The position numbers were made by a program, and so were the translations under genes. Shown here piece by piece: positions 34,502-43,043 of a stretch of 64,000 nt of DNA (position 1 is the first letter of the stretch; each line of letters begins with the position of its first letter). Source of the DNA: Paenibacillus sp. FSL R5-0623 (GTDB lineage: Bacteria; Bacillota; Bacilli; Paenibacillales; Paenibacillaceae); contig NZ_CP150233.1 in assembly GCF_037974265.1 (NCBI RefSeq), positions 4,154,001 to 4,218,000 of the forward strand, in the 5' to 3' direction. The notes beneath the pieces are model-generated. The model had not been told where the DNA came from and ran no database searches. It worked only from the letters and a program-made list of their open reading frames with translations.

Positions 34502-35515
34502 ATGCATACAACAACCCCAGCCTCAAAAAGCAAGAAATTCAGGTTCTCCATCTTCATAATAAGGTTATTCTGCACAATGCTACTACTGATCGGTGCCGCA
34601 TTCCTCTATGAGTGGTTTGCTTCGTCGCAGGCCAAAAAGGACTTTCTACCTCCAGGTACACTCGTTCAAGTCGGCGGTTACCAGCTACACATTCATAAAC
34701 AAGGCAACGGTTCGCCGACCATACTTATGGAGGCTGGAAGTGGTGAGACCAGTTTGTCGTGGAGAGATATTCCTGCGGAACTGGCCCAACATGCAACGGT
34801 GGTCACGTATGATCGCGCAGGATATGCCTGGAGTGAATCTGCACCTACAGAACGTACAGGTGCAAATATCATCAAAGATTTACATGCTGCTCTGGAGAAG
34901 GAGAACATACGCGGCCCTTACGTTATGGTAGGTCATTCTCTTGGGGGTATGTATGCTAGACTCTTTGCACAGACCTATTCAAATGAGGTTCAGAGCCTTG
35001 TCCTCATTGATGCGCGACCTGAGGATGATGAACGGAACACAAAGGCTTTGTTGGAACAGGCTCAGTTTCAGGGAAACCCGCCTGCCTCCTTGTTATCTTT
35101 ACTGAAGGTATCTGGCGCTTTCAGATTATTTCCAGACTTTATGCTTGATGGTCTGGTTGCCAAGCAAGATCGGGATACTTTTGTTAATGTGATTGCTACC
35201 CCTTCCTATTTTCACGCCAAAGAAGAAGAAGCCCTCCACGCCCATTCAACAGAAGATGCCATTCGTGGCAAACGTCTTGGATCAATCCCTGTACGTATCA
35301 TTGCACGCGGACGTCCTCAAGACTATGCTAGTGCAGGGATTCCGGTTGACATTGGGCAGAAGCTCGAATCCATATGGCAATCGGGACAACGTAACATGTT
35401 GAATATATCGAAGGATAGTCAGCTCATTGAGGCGACCCGCAGTGGTCATATGATTATTCATGATGAACCTGAACTGGTTGTGAAAACAATCCTTGAGCTA
35501 ATCTCTGATAAGTAG
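34502..35515 (+). CDS. Membrane-anchored alpha/beta hydrolase
   Basis: 337 aa. One N-terminal membrane anchor (FSIFIIRLFCTMLLLIGAAF) and an alpha/beta hydrolase fold. The nucleophile elbow GHSLGG (Ser) lies near residue 145, the acid is in LIDARPED or later, and the catalytic His is in SGHMIIHDEPE near the end. GGAGAGG lies about 13 bases before the ATG. Divergent from the TetR gene with shared operators, so TetR is the likely repressor. Substrate unknown. Confidence 0.88.
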   Translation: MHTTTPASKSKKFRFSIFIIRLFCTMLLLIGAAFLYEWFASSQAKKDFLPPGTLVQVGGYQLHIHKQGNGSPTILMEAGSGETSLSWRDIPAELAQHATVVTYDRAGYAWSESAPTERTGANIIKDLHAALEKENIRGPYVMVGHSLGGMYARLFAQTYSNEVQSLVLIDARPEDDERNTKALLEQAQFQGNPPASLLSLLKVSGAFRLFPDFMLDGLVAKQDRDTFVNVIATPSYFHAKEEEALHAHSTEDAIRGKRLGSIPVRIIARGRPQDYASAGIPVDIGQKLESIWQSGQRNMLNISKDSQLIEATRSGHMIIHDEPELVVKTILELISDK

Positions 35516-35556
35516 AGATATCTTTTTCAGAACATCCTGCGCTCGACCCAATGTTA

Positions 35557-35600
35557 AAGGGCTGTTCCGATAGCCATGTGTATGACTTGGAACAGCCCTT
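35557..35600. terminator. Hairpin between the hydrolase and DUF1361 genes
   Basis: AAGGGCTGTTCC and GGAACAGCCCTT form a perfect 12-bp stem. No strong T tract on either side, so termination is likely but not sure. Confidence 0.65.
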
Positions 35601-35655
35601 CAAGCAATGTACATTAAGATTAGATCTAATAAGTTCGGCTTTTTTAAAAAATATG

Positions 35656-36384
35656 TTAGCGTAAGGCATGCAGGTCCGACTCGGGACTTCCTGCCCTCTT
35701 CTTCATTTCACGGGGAGACCTCGTATTGATCAGATAATACAATGTGGCATAGATCGTAATGATAAACGTGCCAAAAAACAGGCAAAACGCTAGAGACGGG
35801 CGGCTTACACTCTCGTGCATCAGTTCAATCAGCGTCTCGCGATTCGTCAGTGCGTCCCAGCTATTCAGTCGATATACACGTCCAAGCAATACCCCGTAAC
35901 TTCCCAAAGCACAGCCTGCCAGTACAAAGATCCAGGATGCCCAGCGCCCAATTCGGTGATAGATCACTTCCTGAAGCTGATACATCGACAGGAATCCAAG
36001 CAGAAGTCCAGTCCAGACAAACATTAATACAACACTCAAGTCGTACCAATACGTGTAGTCCACTCCGTTCCCACCATAATACCGGGAACTCCTCGCTGTC
36101 AGATGAACCAGATCCGTAACAATATAAGAGGAGTTCGGGAAAAATAACAACCACAGCAGACCACTTGCGACTGCAAGCCACGCGGCACCTTTCCATTTCA
36201 CATCACTTAGAAGATAGGCTGCATAAGAGAACACAAAAGGAATCCAGCCCAAGAACAGATTCCAGATCAGGAAGCGGAAATAACGCTGATCCAGCCAATC
36301 TGCGGCTACATAGTACAACCCTAGCGTTACTATTGTGACCACACTAAGGAAAATAAATATGCGAATATAATTCAGTTTTCTCAA
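35656..36384 (-). CDS. DUF1361 membrane protein
   Basis: About 242 aa with six or seven membrane segments. The FRFLIWNLFLGWIPFVFSY stretch, FFPNSSYIVTDLVHL and the LGRVYRLNSWD motif are typical of DUF1361. Function unknown. A TTG start at 36384 is preferred, 9 bases after GAGG; the GTG at 36399 sits on that site. It lies 29 bases after the gene at 36414 and is probably in one unit with it. Confidence 0.85.
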   Translation of the reverse strand: MRKLNYIRIFIFLSVVTIVTLGLYYVAADWLDQRYFRFLIWNLFLGWIPFVFSYAAYLLSDVKWKGAAWLAVASGLLWLLFFPNSSYIVTDLVHLTARSSRYYGGNGVDYTYWYDLSVVLMFVWTGLLLGFLSMYQLQEVIYHRIGRWASWIFVLAGCALGSYGVLLGRVYRLNSWDALTNRETLIELMHESVSRPSLAFCLFFGTFIITIYATLYYLINTRSPREMKKRAGSPESDLHALR

Positions 36385-36413
36385 TGATTCTGACCTCACT
36401 TGATAAAATTCAA

Positions 36414-36950
36414 TTAGTTTCGAAAATAGCGGATGATTTCTTCCTTATTCTTTTCAACACGCAAATTCAATCCACGTTTATCATTTAATCCATACTGCTG
36501 TAATTCATGGCCTGGATCAAGCACCAACGGTTTAGTTGCCACATCGACCAGCAAGTCCATCGTCAATTGATAGGTCTCGCGTAACTTGTCCATCGACAGA
36601 GAGGATTCATACCGTTTGATCAGCTCAATCAGACGTTCAGCGTACACGAGACGAACCATACTGTCCGCACTCTTCAATTGTCTTGAAGCAAATGCAGTAA
36701 TTGCCGTAACAATTGTCGGTTCTGCCCGATGTTTGGCAATTAAAGCAAGTTCATCCACCGCATCCCAATTCATGATGGACAGCTCGGAACTTAATTGTTG
36801 AATTCGCTCCCCTATCCATTGTTCCTCTAACTCTTGGGGTACGTCCCATCGCTTATAGTCTGCATACACGCCTTCTCGATGCATCTGTATAGCGCTCCCG
36901 TAATGTTTGACGAACAAATCCTTTGCTACACTCCAATTGGTCTCTTCCAT
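36414..36950 (-). CDS. Soluble helical protein of unknown function
   Basis: 178 aa, predicted all-helical, HEAT-like impression (VDELALIAKHRAEPTIVTAI). No family recognised. It has an ATG start and precedes the DUF1361 gene by 29 bases on the same strand, which suggests an operon. Confidence 0.72.
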   Translation of the reverse strand: MEETNWSVAKDLFVKHYGSAIQMHREGVYADYKRWDVPQELEEQWIGERIQQLSSELSIMNWDAVDELALIAKHRAEPTIVTAITAFASRQLKSADSMVRLVYAERLIELIKRYESSLSMDKLRETYQLTMDLLVDVATKPLVLDPGHELQQYGLNDKRGLNLRVEKNKEEIIRYFRN

Positions 36951-37078
36951 CTTTCTTTAACCACCACCATACCTGTTCCTATTTGTGCTTACGCTTTTAT
37001 CCATACACAATACATAAATTTACTACTCTCCAAGCATACTAGAATCATACCATTTACCAAAGGAGAATCAAATTTACA

Positions 37079-37738
37079 ATGAATCCAAATTCCATGAACC
37101 CTCAGAATGTAGTTCAACCCACATTAAATGCTAATCCAAATGTCACCCCTAACATGAATCATGGCGGCCATGAGATGTTCGATGTGCATGAGATTCTGTC
37201 CTCCACCATTAACGTGCTGGATCAATACATGATCTTTCGTACATTTGTGCAGAGCCAGGAACTGATTGGCATTCTGGACCGGCAGTACAATTTCATCTTA
37301 TCCCAGTACAATCTGACAGCAGAGTGCTTTGCATCCGGACAGAAGCCTCATCAAGAGACGGCAACCTATATGATCCCCAACATCGTACCACCAGTATATG
37401 GCCTTAAGCCCTCAGCACCGAAAAAGCCAAACCAGAGCTTGGCTGATGTAAAGGATGCCGGAATTAGTGGTCATATGCTGGGACTGATCAAATCACATGC
37501 CAGTCTGCTCGGCATGACCTGCAACGAGATCACAAATGGAACGGTTCGCCGAGTCGTCGCTTCGCAGATCCAGCATTTTATCGAGATGGCCTATGAAATT
37601 TTCATGTTCCAGAATAAAAACGCCTATTATCAAGTACCTCAACTCACTCCAAGTGATACACAACAAATGCTTCAGGCATATATTCCAGCAACCGGAGCAC
37701 CTCAGATGCCTAATAGTAGTAATAAGCCACTTCATTAA
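37079..37738 (+). CDS. CotF-type spore coat protein
   Basis: 219 aa. An Asn/Pro-rich head (residues 1-30) precedes a CotF-like helical domain: EILSSTINVLDQYMIFRTFVQSQELIGILDRQ and the later ISGHMLGLIKSHASLLGMTCNEI and RRVVASQIQHFIEMAYEIF. Such proteins sit in the spore coat and are made in the mother cell. The tail is Pro/Gln-rich. It has its own terminator. The Asn/Pro-rich head resembles the repeats of the cupin at 42071. Confidence 0.85.
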   Translation: MNPNSMNPQNVVQPTLNANPNVTPNMNHGGHEMFDVHEILSSTINVLDQYMIFRTFVQSQELIGILDRQYNFILSQYNLTAECFASGQKPHQETATYMIPNIVPPVYGLKPSAPKKPNQSLADVKDAGISGHMLGLIKSHASLLGMTCNEITNGTVRRVVASQIQHFIEMAYEIFMFQNKNAYYQVPQLTPSDTQQMLQAYIPATGAPQMPNSSNKPLH

Positions 37739-37762
37739 TTAGAAAATAAAGTTCGAATACTT

Positions 37763-37808
37763 AGAACAGTCTCTTTAACCCTTTCGGGTTTTAGGGGCTG
37801 TTCTTTAA
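37763..37808 (+). terminator. Terminator of the CotF-like gene
   Basis: GAACAG...CTGTTC outer arms with an inner AACCC/GGGTT hairpin (37777-37790), followed by TTTAAT. Confidence 0.75.
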
Positions 37809-37978
37809 TGATTTGTACTCATTTTCCTACTGAAGACACTTGATTCGCTTCCCAGAAACTGGTTTAATCAAAGACAGAACTTACATATTCAACATACGGA
37901 TCATACATATAAAATACAGTGAAATGCAGTTATACGAGAATTCAAATGGCTTTTTCTTCATTATGGGGAGGTATACAA

Positions 37979-38932
37979 ATGAGATGGAAGCAACCTGCTA
38001 AACTGGGTTTACTGGCTATAGCTCTCGGCTGTACTGCCATTGGCGCAATAATCACACCTTCAACAACACTGGCTGCACCTGTTCCCGTTTCCAAAGCGGT
38101 GTATCATCAGTTCCAAACCTATCGAACAGAAGCAGTGAAGTCCACAGAAAGTTTGGTTAAAGCGCGTAAATACCTGATGAATCATATCGATAAAGTCGAC
38201 CCTTGGCAGGCCACACTAATGACACTGCAATTGGAGAACATGCAGAACGTGAAACTGGCTGATATGGATCGACAAATGTATGCGGAACAGTTTCAACAGG
38301 CCATATCTCAAGCCCATGAACAACTAGGTTACGAACAGAAGCTTACATATAGTCGTCTGCTGAAAGAAATTAAAGATCCGACCGTGAAGAAACTTCTGCA
38401 GGAAGCTTCTGATCTCGGGTTCAAACTGGAAACCAGTGAAGGCTTGTATTACCCCATCATCAATTATGAGATATACCAAAAGTTCAAGCCTTTTGTTAAG
38501 GCTGATATTGCTGCATACATTAATATTATGGCTACAGAGTCCAACCAAATGACGACTTCAGATGGTGGCATTATCATCTCATGGAACGAATTAATCCAGC
38601 GTGCATTGGAGAAAGAAGCCTTTTTGAACAACTTCCCGAATTCCAATCGCACATCAGCAGTGAAGCAAGGGTTATTTGTGGATTACCTTTTTTACGGAAG
38701 TGACAACACGCCTGCATATGATTGGTACACGGATGAAGAAATTCGCACCATGGACCCTGAGGTGAAACAGGCTTACGAGAAAGCTTTGGCTTACCGGGAG
38801 CCCGATACGCAGAGTGTTCTTCTGGACACTATGGAAAAGATTTTACTGGTTCTCAATCAGAACAATGATGAGCTTACACCTGAAGTCAGAGCAATCATTG
38901 AACCTGTTCAACAACAATTTGCCCGTGAATGA
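37979..38932 (+). CDS. Secreted protein of unknown function
   Basis: 317 aa with a clear signal peptide (KLGLLAIALGCTAIGAIIT...TTLAA) and a mainly helical mature domain. No catalytic motif seen. The start is ATG 37979, because GGGGAGG lies upstream; the frame before it is not coding. It stands alone with a strong terminator and is probably exported. No family recognised. Confidence 0.78.
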   Translation: MRWKQPAKLGLLAIALGCTAIGAIITPSTTLAAPVPVSKAVYHQFQTYRTEAVKSTESLVKARKYLMNHIDKVDPWQATLMTLQLENMQNVKLADMDRQMYAEQFQQAISQAHEQLGYEQKLTYSRLLKEIKDPTVKKLLQEASDLGFKLETSEGLYYPIINYEIYQKFKPFVKADIAAYINIMATESNQMTTSDGGIIISWNELIQRALEKEAFLNNFPNSNRTSAVKQGLFVDYLFYGSDNTPAYDWYTDEEIRTMDPEVKQAYEKALAYREPDTQSVLLDTMEKILLVLNQNNDELTPEVRAIIEPVQQQFARE

Positions 38933-38962
38933 TCGGATGCTGAATCGCAAAATGTGAATGCC

Positions 38963-39002
38963 AAAAAAGCGGCAGTCCTCGAGACAGAGGTTGCCGCTTT
39001 TA
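38963..39002. terminator. Bidirectional terminator
   Basis: AAAGCGGCA/TGCCGCTTT-type arms with an inner CCTC/GAGG arm; T tracts on both strands. It lies between a plus-strand gene and the convergent ECF41 operon. Confidence 0.85.
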
Positions 39003-39031
39003 AGTTTACATATCAAGTCCCTACGTTTGGA

Positions 39032-39967
39032 TCAAAGAGTTGAAGTGTCTATTGATGTAAGTTTGTTTGGATTTACGACGAGATAAACGCCCTCAATCCT
39101 CTCTCTGAAAGCGTCCAACTCCAAACAGAGTACCTCGGACAACTGCCCTTCTTTCATCAATGCGAGTTGAAGCTCGCCATTGATCCACATGGGCACCCAT
39201 TCTCTTTCACGCAATCGCGTAAGGACTCGCCGTGAGGTCAGGAGTGCAAGCACACCTTTGTGCACGTTCATTGTTCTCATAACCGTATGCACAACGCCAC
39301 CTCCATCTGCTGTAAATACAGGCTGATCCGCCAGTAACTCAAGCATGGCAGAGACGTCATAACGAAGGAAAGCCGTTGTAAAACGGCTCAGCAGTTCACC
39401 CTTGGCTATCATATCCGCATCACTCTGCTCGATCAGTGGAAGTTTTTCAGGCAAGTTCCGTCTGGCGCGGCTAAAGATTTGACGGCAGTTGCTCTCCGTT
39501 TTGCCCAGCCAATCCGCTATTTCGGAATAATCATATCGGAACGCTTCACGAAGGACAAAAACAGCCCGTTCCATGGACGATAGACGCTCCAACATGACCA
39601 GATAGGCGTAGGAGATCAGCTCTTTTTTCTCCATCGTTTCCTCTGGCATGTTCGCCTCTTCACTGTCACCCATCGGCTCTGGCAGCCACTCACCAACATA
39701 ACTTTCCCGCTGATTACGCGCGGAATTTAGCAGATTCAAGCTTCGGTTCACAACCAATCTGGCGATGTAGGACTTGGGATTTCGAATATCCTGAGCAGAC
39801 GTGCTCTGAATCCCCGCAAAGCAATCTTGCACAATATCTTCAGCTTCTACCACACTGCCCAACATGCGGTAAGCTATTGTAAATGCATATTTTTTATAAC
39901 GAATATACAACTCACCAACATCCAGAGAAGACACATCTGGCTCATTGGCGTGGAGATTGGAATTCAT
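39032..39967 (-). CDS. ECF41-group sigma factor with SnoaL-like C-terminal extension
   Basis: 311 aa. Sigma-70 region 2 (RYKKYAFTIAYRMLGSVVEA) and region 4 (YDYSEIADWLGKTESNCRQI) are followed by a ~100-aa SnoaL-like extension. ECF41 hallmarks are visible: WLPEP, DGGG (in FTADGGGVVHT) and NPNKL near the end. ECF41 factors have no anti-sigma and are controlled by this tail. The start is ATG 39967 after AGAGGAGG. It lies 31 bases after its usual partner, a CMD protein, and a matching promoter precedes that gene. Confidence 0.93.
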   Translation of the reverse strand: MNSNLHANEPDVSSLDVGELYIRYKKYAFTIAYRMLGSVVEAEDIVQDCFAGIQSTSAQDIRNPKSYIARLVVNRSLNLLNSARNQRESYVGEWLPEPMGDSEEANMPEETMEKKELISYAYLVMLERLSSMERAVFVLREAFRYDYSEIADWLGKTESNCRQIFSRARRNLPEKLPLIEQSDADMIAKGELLSRFTTAFLRYDVSAMLELLADQPVFTADGGGVVHTVMRTMNVHKGVLALLTSRRVLTRLREREWVPMWINGELQLALMKEGQLSEVLCLELDAFRERIEGVYLVVNPNKLTSIDTSTL

Positions 39968-39998
39968 AAGAAGCCTCCTCTGGCATGGTGCGTTTATT

Positions 39999-40445
39999 TT
40001 AGTTAAAGCAACCCGGATACATCCCTGTTGTAATCGCAATCCGGTTCCAGTTGTTAATCGTATTAATGGCCAGGATCAGATCCACCAGTTCGGATTCACT
40101 GAAATGTTCACGGACCTTATCGTACAATGCAAGGGGTACACCGTGTTCCGAGATTCGGGTCACTGCTTCAGCCAGTTCCAGCATAACACGTTCTTGATCC
40201 GTGAAGAAAGGCACTTCACGCCACACACTCAGCAATAAAATATGATCCGCGTAATCTCCCAGTTTCATCAGATCTTTGGCATGCATATCGAGACAAAAGG
40301 CGCAGCCATTAATCTGGGACACGCGGATTTTCAACAGCTCATACATTACTTTATTTTCAAATTGCCCGGATATATATTGCTCCATCGCCATCATCGCTTT
40401 AAAAGCACCTGGACTCACTGCTCTGTAGTTCGTTCTTAAATTCAT
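39999..40445 (-). CDS. Carboxymuconolactone decarboxylase/AhpD-like protein
   Basis: 148 aa. The redox-like CxxC motif with a following His (NGCAFCLDMH) and the TINNWNRIAI stretch are typical of CMD/AhpD proteins that pair with ECF41 sigma factors. GGAGG lies 10 bases before the ATG. First gene of a two-gene operon; its promoter fits ECF41, so the pair should be autoregulated. The oxidative or other signal is not known. Confidence 0.92.
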   Translation of the reverse strand: MNLRTNYRAVSPGAFKAMMAMEQYISGQFENKVMYELLKIRVSQINGCAFCLDMHAKDLMKLGDYADHILLLSVWREVPFFTDQERVMLELAEAVTRISEHGVPLALYDKVREHFSESELVDLILAINTINNWNRIAITTGMYPGCFN

Positions 40446-40482
40446 TTCTCATTCGCCTCCGTCATTTGGTTTACATACTGTA

Positions 40483-40509
40483 GACAAATGACAACCGGGA
40501 TCTGTGACA
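40483..40509 (-). promoter_or_regulatory. Predicted ECF41 promoter
   Basis: On the minus strand, TGTCACA (40509-40503), a 16-base spacer, and TGTC (40486-40483). The known ECF41 pattern is TGTCACA plus CGTC; the first base of the -10 differs. Confidence 0.65.
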
Positions 40510-40566
40510 ATCTTTGCGAAAATTTCTTTATGCCCATGCATTCATATCGGCAAGGAGTGTTTTAAT

Positions 40567-41600
40567 ATGATAACTTCCAATGAAAACCATACCGTGACAT
40601 CTGAATTGCCTAGGGGTTGCACGTTCACCGCTGAAGACTGGCATGTATTATCCCAATATTGGTACCCGGTAGCACAACCGACAAGCCCCTGGCTGCTCAA
40701 TTACTCGATGTGAAGCTGGTTCTCTATCGCAGTAATGACCAGATTGTGGTAGCCAAGGATCTTTGTTTTCACCGCGGGACTCCACTTAGCAAAGGCTGGG
40801 TAGAAAATGGTGAGATTGTCTGCCCTTATCACGGTTTCCGTTATAATTGTGAAGGAAAATGTACCGCAGTACCCGCACACCCAAGCTCCAAGATCTCGCC
40901 CAAGCTCAAACTCATTGTGTACCCAGCAGTTGAACGTTATGGCTTGATCTGGACTACTTTGGCGGGAACAGAAGAACAGATCCCCTCCTTCCCTGGATGG
41001 GATGATCCGGATTATATCAATATTTTACCACCCCACTTTGACATCGCTGGTTCCTCTGGACGACAAATGGAGGGTTTCCTGGATGTATCCCATTTTGCCT
41101 ATGTGCATACCGAAACGTTTGGTGACCGAAACAACACAGAAGTCCCCCAATATAAAGTGAAACGCGAAGGTAATGAGTTACTGGCCGAGTATTGGAGTAC
41201 GGTAAGTAACTATGGCAAAGGGCAAGATCTTGTTGCACCTGAAGGTTTTCAATGGCTGCGCGAGTTTCGGGTGTTTCCACCCTTTGCGGCTTCTCTTACG
41301 GTACATTTCCCAGGTGAGGACAAGCTGAATATTCTGAATTGTGCTTCGCCGATCTCTGCCCGTTATACACGTCTATTCTGTCCAATCACACGCAACTTTG
41401 ACAAAGATGCTCCGATTGAAGACACAATCAAGTTCAACTTGCAGGTATTTGAAGAAGACCGTGAGATGGTCGAGTCACAGAAACCGGAGGATCTGCCCCT
41501 TGATCTGCATGCCGAGGCCCATATTCCCGCAGACCGTACTTCGATTGCTTATCGTCAATTATTAACGGAGCTTGGCTTGGGACGAAATTACACATCGTAA
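40567..41600 (+). pseudogene. Rieske [2Fe-2S] ring-hydroxylating oxygenase, frameshifted
   Basis: The first frame (ATG 40567 after AAGGAG) reads MITSNENHTV...HVLSQYWYPVA, then breaks near 40672. The other frame continues TTDKPLAAQLLDVKLVLYRS to the end at 41600. Both cofactor sites survive in it: Rieske ligands C-F-H...CPYHG, and mononuclear iron D-x-x-H-F-A-Y-V-H. Compared with relatives, four or so residues (about 13 bases) are missing between YPVA and TDKPL, which explains the shift. It is probably an inactive gene unless a restart at TTG 40659 is used. Divergent from the ECF41 pair. Confidence 0.8.
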
Positions 41601-41977
41601 ATTATATAGGTGTTCTTCTTTAACCTCAGGTAAGTTATCGATGATGCATGTCAGCTCCTAAAAGTCTTGAAGTACCATCCTGCGGACTCTGGGGAAGGGT
41701 AGACCATTTTCTAAGGAACACAGGGAGTCTTATTAGGCTGTCATGTTCTCTTTTTAAATCGTAAGGAACCTCAGACACTTTATTTCCCAAAATCCCCCGT
41801 TAAAGACACTTCATACGGCTGTTTATTCTGATATAACATGTCTCAGATTCTTTAGATTTCTGAGAACGCCTCAAACCCTTAATTAAGACGCCTTCGATTC
41901 GTTAGCGCTTCATACTTCGCTCTAAACACGTTCAGGTATGCATCTGCTTTCAGCAGGTTTGAAGACAACTTTAATCA
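41601..41977. other. Non-coding region with inverted repeats, possible repeat element
   Basis: About 375 bases with no convincing gene. TCTCAGA...TCTGAGA can form a hairpin (around 41850-41875), and phrases of the type AGACACTT(T/C)AT recur. The texture is that of a dispersed intergenic repeat rather than a gene. No other copy was seen in this window. Confidence 0.4.
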
Positions 41978-41978
41978 A

Positions 41979-42012
41979 CAAAAGAAGCGTTCCTTTGCGG
42001 ACGCTTCTTTTG
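41979..42012. terminator. Terminator-like hairpin
   Basis: CAAAAGAAGCGT pairs perfectly with ACGCTTCTTTTG around a 10-base loop. It is between the Rieske pseudogene and the cupin gene and may end both. Confidence 0.75.
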
Positions 42013-42070
42013 CTATACCTAATTTAACTGAAATACTTATGTGTATTAGATAAACCTCGCCTCATGACCG

Positions 42071-42877
42071 TCATCTTTCCTCTTGATTATTCGTATTCAT
42101 AGGAAGCTCTCTATAATACGGACAGCCAGGCTCATGAATAATACGTGGATCAACCCAAGTGCCCCAGTACGGAAGACGGTTTACGTAAGGTTGCATGTTT
42201 GGTTGGTTGTTCGGCTGTGAGTTGGGCTGCATGTTTGGTTGTAAATTGGGTTGTGTGTTTGGTTGTGTGTTTGGTTGCATGTTTGGCTGTACATTAGGCA
42301 TTACGTAAAGCTGATGATTCACATTTGGAGCACTGTTAGAGACAGGAGCAGTTGAAGCCTGGCAATCTGCCGGCGGGCCAATAATCACTGTTTTTTGGAT
42401 GGGGGCGAGCGCTTCTTGAACTTTTGTCTCGTCCAGACAGTACGTATGAGCCAGAACATTCGCAGGGGTAAGACGCAAGATGTCTGAGCCAAATATCGCT
42501 TCAGGCACAGGTGCATCGAAGATCGCCAGTAAGTGCGTATGATCTACAGTAGCCATTTCATAGTGCCACCAACCTTGTGGTACATTAGCCACCTGCCCTG
42601 GAGTAATCGGGAAATGAAGCAATACATTGGTGAACGGATTAATGAGGGACACGACGGCCGAACCGCTGATGCAGTATACCAGTTCAGTTGCATTCTGATG
42701 AATGTGTGGTTCAACCACATTGCCAGTGCTGAGGAAAATATCCAGTAAAGAAGCATTGCCCAATGTGTTCAACTGTTTGATGGAAAGTGCGTTAATATAG
42801 TTGTTCTCGTCCTTTTTGAATAACGGATTTTTGCTCAAATCGTAAGTAAATTCGGTGGTTGGTAAAGTAAAATCCAT
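42071..42877 (-). CDS. Cupin protein with NxQP repeat tail
   Basis: 268 aa. A cupin domain (PHIHQNATELVYCISGSA with His/His/Glu, then PGQVANVPQGWWHYEM with His) closely follows the paralogue at 23025, including a GPPADC domain end. It then adds a low-complexity tail with nine NxQP units and a final Tyr/Pro-rich segment with CPYY. Such a layout suggests an abundant surface or spore-coat protein. The start is uncertain: ATG 42877 lacks a clear site, and TTG 42892 lies about 9 bases after GGCAGG. Confidence 0.83.
   Translation of the reverse strand: MDFTLPTTEFTYDLSKNPLFKKDENNYINALSIKQLNTLGNASLLDIFLSTGNVVEPHIHQNATELVYCISGSAVVSLINPFTNVLLHFPITPGQVANVPQGWWHYEMATVDHTHLLAIFDAPVPEAIFGSDILRLTPANVLAHTYCLDETKVQEALAPIQKTVIIGPPADCQASTAPVSNSAPNVNHQLYVMPNVQPNMQPNTQPNTQPNLQPNMQPNSQPNNQPNMQPYVNRLPYWGTWVDPRIIHEPGCPYYRELPMNTNNQEER
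42188..42298 (-). repeat. Coding tandem repeat, nine 12-bp units
   Basis: Each 12-base unit encodes N-x-Q-P, with x being M, T, L, S or N. The units differ only slightly, so slippage may change copy number between strains. Confidence 0.85.
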
Positions 42878-42997
42878 GTATGAGGTTGCCAAAATAAAAC
42901 GCCTGCCCTTCGCTCTCGGTTTAGGTCATAACCTATATCCCAGCTTATGCCCAGCGCCCAGATTCGTGAGCCCATTTCCGCCAAGTTATCGTCGCAT

Positions 42998-43043
42998 AAC
43001 AAATATCCCTGACTCGGACATCCCGAGCAGGGCTCTATTTGTT
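42998..43043 (-). terminator. Terminator-like hairpin after the LRR gene
   Basis: AACAAATA...TATTTGTT outer arms with inner CCCTG/CAGGG and CTCGG/CCGAG arms. It overlaps the LRR stop codon. The T tract is weak. Confidence 0.6.

Noticed and set aside
42188..42298. Possible CRISPR-like or minisatellite array
   Set aside because: Units are 12 bases, contiguous, in frame and encode NxQP inside a cupin gene. No spacers and no cas genes.
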